From Muricea muricata (lineage: Eukaryota > Cnidaria > Anthozoa > Malacalcyonacea > Plexauridae): a DNA stretch of 64,000 nucleotides. The position numbers and the translations under genes were made by a program. Below are positions 59,227-64,000 of this stretch, piece after piece. The notes under the pieces were generated by a model. The model made no database searches, was not told the origin of the DNA, and saw only the letters and a list, made by a program, of their open reading frames with translations. The stretch lies in contig OY979725.1 in NCBI GenBank assembly GCA_963855995.1, positions 806,001-870,000 on the forward strand, written 5' to 3'. The stretch's first letter is position 1. Each line of letters begins with the position of its first letter.

Positions 59227-62069
59227 TTAGGCAGGGGCATTATCCAAACTGTGTGCTTTGTTCCCCTCTATTTGTCGTTGAATCTTCTCGAACCAGACAT
59301 ATTTGTCTGATGCAAGTTCTGATGAGAACGTGAAGTAGACATTCGGGAATCTAACCCTAAATGAAGACAGACGGAAAGATAAGAAATTTACACTTACATT
59401 TCATGTATATCTGTTAATCTCCCTTGTATGGTGTTGTTAAGGTATATTTAGCTTTAAGGTAAATCTCACCTGAAACAATTTTTCCTCACAAATTCATCAG
59501 GAACCTCTTTCACTTCCAATGCTTCAGTCAAATCTAACTTATTCAGCTGCTTTCCGGCCTGGCAAATCATAGAAAAATAATGTTAAGGTCAGGTTTTGTT
59601 GATTAATTATAGTCTAAATGTACGCCTTTATCTGAATACAGATATCCATCAGATAGTGATCAGATTTTCAACTGCTGCAGGAAGCAATAAACAGCAATGA
59701 CATAAGGAATATTGAACTCGTGAGAGCAATAAAAAAATCACTTTAACTCGAGCATGCTAAACTTTAATTTGGGTTTTGCCAGTTATTGGGCAAGTTTAGA
59801 AAGTTTGAAAAAATAGCTATCCCACCTCTAGGGATACGGTAGATGGCGCAATCCCATTGCTGCAGCAACTGGGAGGTTTGAGAAAACAATTACACTAGAA
59901 ATTATCCCAGAGTTTAAAATTTACTTACTCCTTCTGACTTTCTGTAAGTCAAGTGATTTCCTCTCAGTACACACCAACGACGCTTCCAGTTCTAAATTTA
60001 AAGTAATATCGATGTTTAACAAAGAGAAATGTCCTGTGTCTTCTCGACCATGTTCATTATTATATCCAGTTACCTTTCCTTCTTTCTTTTTGAATAGCTC
60101 GCCTTCCAAGGAGGTTATCTATAGATAGACAACAGCAATCACATGAACATTAGTTGTTGGTGGAAGCTTGGCTGTCGTCACTTGACAGACAGAGTGGCCA
60201 GCCAACCACAATTAACATGCTTCTAAAAATGCATATTAAGGCTTGGTCCTGAGCACAGGCTAAAACAAAAGAAAACATAGAAAAATGGGCGAAGACGCAA
60301 GCATCGACATAAGCACAAGCGTAAGACTACGAGGATAAGCTCTAGAACAAAAGCAAATTCAAAAGAAAATCCTTTCCGCTAATTGTCTTCGTTAACCTCT
60401 AACTCTAAGGAAACTTCAAAGCTATCCTTCGTTATGTTGCTTATGCTTATGTCGCTAATGAAGAAAATGGTTCAGTTTCTACATGTATAACGTACTTCAA
60501 GCTGAACTCCTAATGACTCTTAGACTAATCCAAACATTAATCTCCCTCGCACTTTGAAAGAATCCACGGAGAACACAGGACACACCTACGCTGTATCTAC
60601 ATATCTAATATCTAACCATCTTTTTTAATGACTTACAATACTGCTGGTAATACTGCCATTACTGCTGGTGCTAAACCGTTTCTGTTTTTCTTTCGCTGTC
60701 GACTTTGTCGCTATTTCTTCCTCAGGTACATAGTGTCTCTCAATTGTGGAATATCGTGCATTATTGGTAAATGAACATGACCTTTTAACCTCGTCGCAAT
60801 AGGGATGCAACAACTGGACTTTGACATCTAAAGAGTTGGTAGGTTAATTGGTTAATACCCAGTTGATCTGAAAACACGGAAAAGTACTGGCACTAGTTGT
60901 CAAATAGGAATCCATTTTTCGATCCAAATTATCAAATTTCTCATGAAATATAATTTACTTTGTTTCTGAATTTCTGGAAGACAGTTACTAAGTTTCAACA
61001 AGATTCACAAGGAAAACAAAAGATATAAGTGATTAAGAACAGCAAAATGGATTTCTATTTGGTAGCTAGTTCCAGGCCTTTTACTCACGGCCAGATCAGC
61101 TAAACGGTATGCAATTGTGTACTGAGCCACAACCACGGTATAGGCAATGGACAGTAGGGTCACTTAATTGAAGTTTGTGTTTCCACGCATATCGCATTAC
61201 GCATCTCATTACCATTATGCCAGCCAGTCAATTCCATTTTCTGGCCAATAAAAACGCTGAACTGGCTGGTGGCAGCCAGTGAACTGCATTATGATAGCGC
61301 AGCGTGTTGCACTGCTGAGTGGCCCTACTGTCCATTCCCCCATACTGTGCCACAACTGTGTGTGGTGTATAGTTAAGATATGGTAAGGTATGATGGTATA
61401 GCAAGGCTATAATAGTATTAATAATTTGACGGTAAGGTGGGGTATGTTATAGGATGGTATGATAGGACATGTTATGCATAATCACAATGCTTAATCATAC
61501 TATGCATAATAAGCATCTATTATATATACTCTATATGTAAACCATGGTATAGTATGGTATGGTATGTTATAAATATGATATGGTATGGTATACAGTAATA
61601 TGGTAAGGTATAATATGGCATGGTACGGTATGGTATGGTATGGCATGCTATGTTATGCTAAGTATGGTACTGTATGCCATGATGATGTATGGTATGACGG
61701 TATGGTGTGCTATAGCATAATATGTCATGATGGTATATGGTATCGCATATAGTATGTATCGTAACATATCGCATGTCAAGTGAGAGTTGACACGCTGTAA
61801 TACAAGAGATATAGCTACCTTCATCACACTCAAGTACGGGTTTTTGTTGGAGATGCTCCCAAATCTGTAAAGGACTCCAAAAGACAGCTTGGCCAAAACT
61901 ATAACGCTCGCCATCGAAGTCGACGCGAAAATGCCTGACAGCATTGACCGTCCTGACGGAGAGACAGTAATTGACAGAAGCTGAGCTGGATCTTATCAGG
62001 AAGCCTCCTTCTGGAGAGTTCTCGAGAAGTACTTCAGATTTGCTTCGAGTGGTCGCCTCGTGGAAACAC
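59227..62069 (-). CDS. DAPP1: DAPP1-like SH2-PH adaptor, first exon missing
   Basis: Signalling adaptor that links phosphotyrosine to 3-phosphoinositides. Exons found: 61819-62069, 60637-60827, 60074-60118, 59929-59991, 59470-59558, 59227-59356. Phases agree and they encode about 256 aa plus a TAA stop. SH2: EGGFLIRSSSASVNYCLSV, with the phosphotyrosine-binding Arg in the FLIRSS block, then VRHFRVDFDGERYSFG. A serine-rich linker follows, then a PH domain of four exons: SLEGELFKKKEGK, NWKRRWCVLRGNHLTYRK, LNKLDLTEALEV, and VYFTFSSELASDKYVWFEKI. SH2 followed by C-terminal PH at this length is the DAPP1 (Bam32) plan. The 62,069 exon begins inside a codon (two bases come from upstream), so at least one N-terminal exon is missing. 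It is either in 62.1-64 kb, where I could not identify it, or beyond the window. Confidence 0.82.
60250..60470. repeat. Dispersed repeat family H, copy 2
   Basis: Contains ACATAAGCACAAGCGTAAGA and AGAACAAAAGCAAATTCAAA followed by AGAAAATCCTTTCCGCT. It is the same family as at 41,520-41,760. It lies in a DAPP1-like intron. Confidence 0.65.
61130..61345. repeat. Dispersed repeat family F, uninterrupted copy
   Basis: GAAGTTTGTGTTTCCACGCA, CGCATTACGCATCTCATTAC, TGAACTGGCTGGTGGCAGCC and GTGTTGCACTGCTGAG in order. It serves as the empty-site reference for the MITE insertion at 42 kb. It lies in a DAPP1-like intron. Confidence 0.8.
61375..61765. repeat. Degenerate (TATGG)n array in DAPP1-like intron
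   Basis: TATGGTATGGTATG-like pentamers interspersed with variants. It is similar in composition to the arrays in spectrin introns at 6.8-7.2 and 8.0-8.3 kb. It adjoins the splice donor side of the SH2 exon. Confidence 0.8.
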
Positions 62070-62574
62070 CTGTTTGAAACAATCACAAATGATTATGATT
62101 CAAGTGGAAAAATCAGACCAATAACTTTTCTTTTTACACTAGGCTAAAAGTTTCCGGGTTCGTAAATATACCCGCATTCCTTGTCTTTCAGGTCTATGGC
62201 GTTTAGGCTGCACAGCCGCACACAGAGATTGTCAATACATGAAAGACCAACCGTGATTCTACCAATCTTATTTTGTGATTTTTTGACCGATTTTGACAGT
62301 TGAAATTAACGGCAATACATTTGAAAACCATACGAGGGAGAGCAAGTTAACTCAAATTCTTTACGGAAGGAGTTTCCAAAAGAAGTTTCTTCGGATTCAA
62401 ACTTTCTCGGATACAAATATCCTAAAAACTTTTCCGGATTCGAAAGCTCCGGATTTATAATCTATCTGAGATAGTTTTGTATCGGATTCATGTTCCTTAG
62501 CGTAAACAGTAAAACGAATCCGATATCAAAACTTCTCGGATTAGCGACGAATCCGGAATCTTTTGCCCTACACG

Positions 62575-62795
62575 CGTAAAAATTACGAGTTGTTGAAGGT
62601 TGTTGAAAACAGGATTGAACAATGTTGTGCTGCCCACATTGTTCAATGTTGTCAACGATACTGAACAAGTTGTTGAGCCTGAATCCAGCCTGCAATTGTG
62701 TGTAACAATGCTGAACAATATTGTTGACAACATTGAACAATATGGGCGGCACAACATTGTTCAATCCTCTTTTCAACAACACGTAATTTTTTGCC
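62575..62795. mobile_element. Palindromic MITE rich in TTGTTGAAC words
   Basis: The left half (AAAATTACGAGTTGTTGAA, GGATTGAACAATGTTGTGC) is the inverse of the right half (GCACAACATTGTTCAATCC, TTCAACAACACGTAATTTT). It is about 220 bp with no coding capacity. The ORFs on both strands are mirror artefacts. The target duplication is unresolved. Confidence 0.78.
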
Positions 62796-64000
62796 GCGAA
62801 GACTGAGGCCTAGTGTAAACGGGTCAACAACAGAAAAAATAACATTTTGTTTTGTTTTGTTCTATACGCGATGTAAAACGATTTTTTCCTGATATTTCGA
62901 ATAGTTTTCGAACTAGGGAAGTTTTACCTGTACATTTGAATTTTGCAGGCAAACATATTGACATAACATCACAATTATAACGAGCACTAAATTTATTCGT
63001 ACTGTTACCAACTTATTTAGACAGTATCATTTGGAAATTTTATACACAATTGAAACAATTCGGCAAACGATGTATCGAATTGGGATTCCAAAGAAAATAA
63101 AGGGAGAGTTTTTCAGCACAAGTTTAGTTTTAAAGAAATATTTTCATGAACTTGGAGTTTCGGTCGTGGGTCACTGAAGAAAAGGAATTATTCAGCTTGG
63201 CAGCATCATAAAATATCTTGTCTCAACTAATAAGTTACCCGTGTTTTTAGCGGATGCAATCAAAAGCACATAAAAACATATCACGATTCGTGAATGGCAA
63301 TTATTATTGGATTGGGGGCTATTGGATATTTGTTATTATTGGATTAAGGGACTTGGGCATAGCTTTAATATTCGTGAGCTACAGCACGCCATGTCAACTT
63401 TCGAAATCTTTATCTCTTAATTAATCCTTAAGTTAAGCCTTACTTAATTACAACACTTGCTCACACTTAAGTTAACAGATTTTCGCGAAATTTCACTGCA
63501 ACTTTCCATGTAGTCTGTTTGATCCCATGGTTCTGGGAGATACTGGAGGCAAAAACGCATGTTGTAATGAAGTTAAATTCAAAATATTATCGAACAAAAG
63601 CATTAGTAAATATATTAGAAATATTTAATATTTATACAAAGTGGGTGATTTTGTTTACGAACGCTTAAATGTATTTATTAGCACTTATTACCTATAACCT
63701 ATACTGAATCTTTCTCCTTGACCCTCTTCAACTAACTGTATCAAAGGATATGATATAATTGATACTCGGAACTTTGTTTACGTGCAGTCATTGTTCTGAG
63801 ACTGAGACTGAGACAGTTGACATGATGGTCATTGCTTCATATGTTCGAATTATTCCTGTTCTGAATGCTAATAGAGGCCTAAACTGGTCCCCAAATGCAT
63901 TTCGAAGACGAGCTTAATTTACTCACGACAGATTCTTCCGTTATTCTGGGGTTTTACTTCTTGCAACTATGAGACTGGAAATATTCCAACGTACAAAACT
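62796..64000. other. AT-rich flank, no gene recognised
   Basis: No ORF or splice pattern that would supply the missing DAPP1-like first exon could be supported in the required phase. A short GAGACT triple (GACTGAGACTGAGAC) is at about 63,800. Otherwise I see nothing. Confidence 0.35.

Noticed and set aside
63905-63970. Possible first exon of the DAPP1-like gene ending at a GTGAGT donor near 63,935
   Set aside because: The only open frame leaves one base at the donor, but the 62,069 exon needs two, and no start codon is visible.

Overview
This window reads as eukaryotic, metazoan nuclear DNA. It is AT-rich, its genes are split into many short exons with GT-AG introns of roughly 100-1,000 bp, and its proteins match animal families at vertebrate-like conservation. 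Intron density, gene content and abundant small foldback transposons fit an early-branching animal, most likely an anthozoan cnidarian. That placement is inference from style and was not tested by phylogeny. I saw no operons, rRNA, tRNA or CRISPR.

Layout: 1-1.8 kb is mostly non-coding, with one unexplained minus-strand ORF that may be an OB-fold exon. A single-exon class I SAM methyltransferase follows (1,825-2,556, +). From 27.3 kb down to 4.3 kb lies a complete non-erythroid beta-spectrin on the minus strand. I could join 56 exons in one consistent frame, giving about 2,315 aa: two CH domains, a full spectrin-repeat array, a charged linker and a PH domain. Upstream of it on the same strand are mevalonate kinase (32.9-28.2 kb, 10 exons, 393 aa) and the H3K36 methyltransferase SETD2 (47.9-33.7 kb, 21 exons, 1,272 aa, with AWS-SET-post-SET, a helical region, WW and SRI). 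On the plus strand, 49.8-55.1 kb holds a tandem duplication of an intronless secreted SGNH-hydrolase-like gene together with its upstream DNA. An ING1/ING2-type PHD-finger gene follows (55.6-58.3 kb, +, 10 exons, 273 aa). It converges on a DAPP1-like SH2-PH adaptor (62.1-59.2 kb, -), whose first exon I could not find.

Introns and spacers hold many small mobile elements. Two are hAT-type MITEs with perfect 8-bp target duplications and an internal 44-bp tandem array. Others are a palindromic hAT MITE with 8-bp duplications, a TA-flanked mariner-like MITE, two nested insertions, several palindromic dispersed repeats, and a long 17-bp minisatellite with a 170-bp higher-order repeat in a SETD2 intron.

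The genes do not form one pathway. SETD2 and ING proteins both act on or read histone H3 methylation, spectrin and DAPP1 act at the membrane, and MVK is in isoprenoid synthesis. No clearly new defence-like or regulatory system was found. The least explained items are the duplicated SGNH proteins and the MITE with its palindrome-bearing array.
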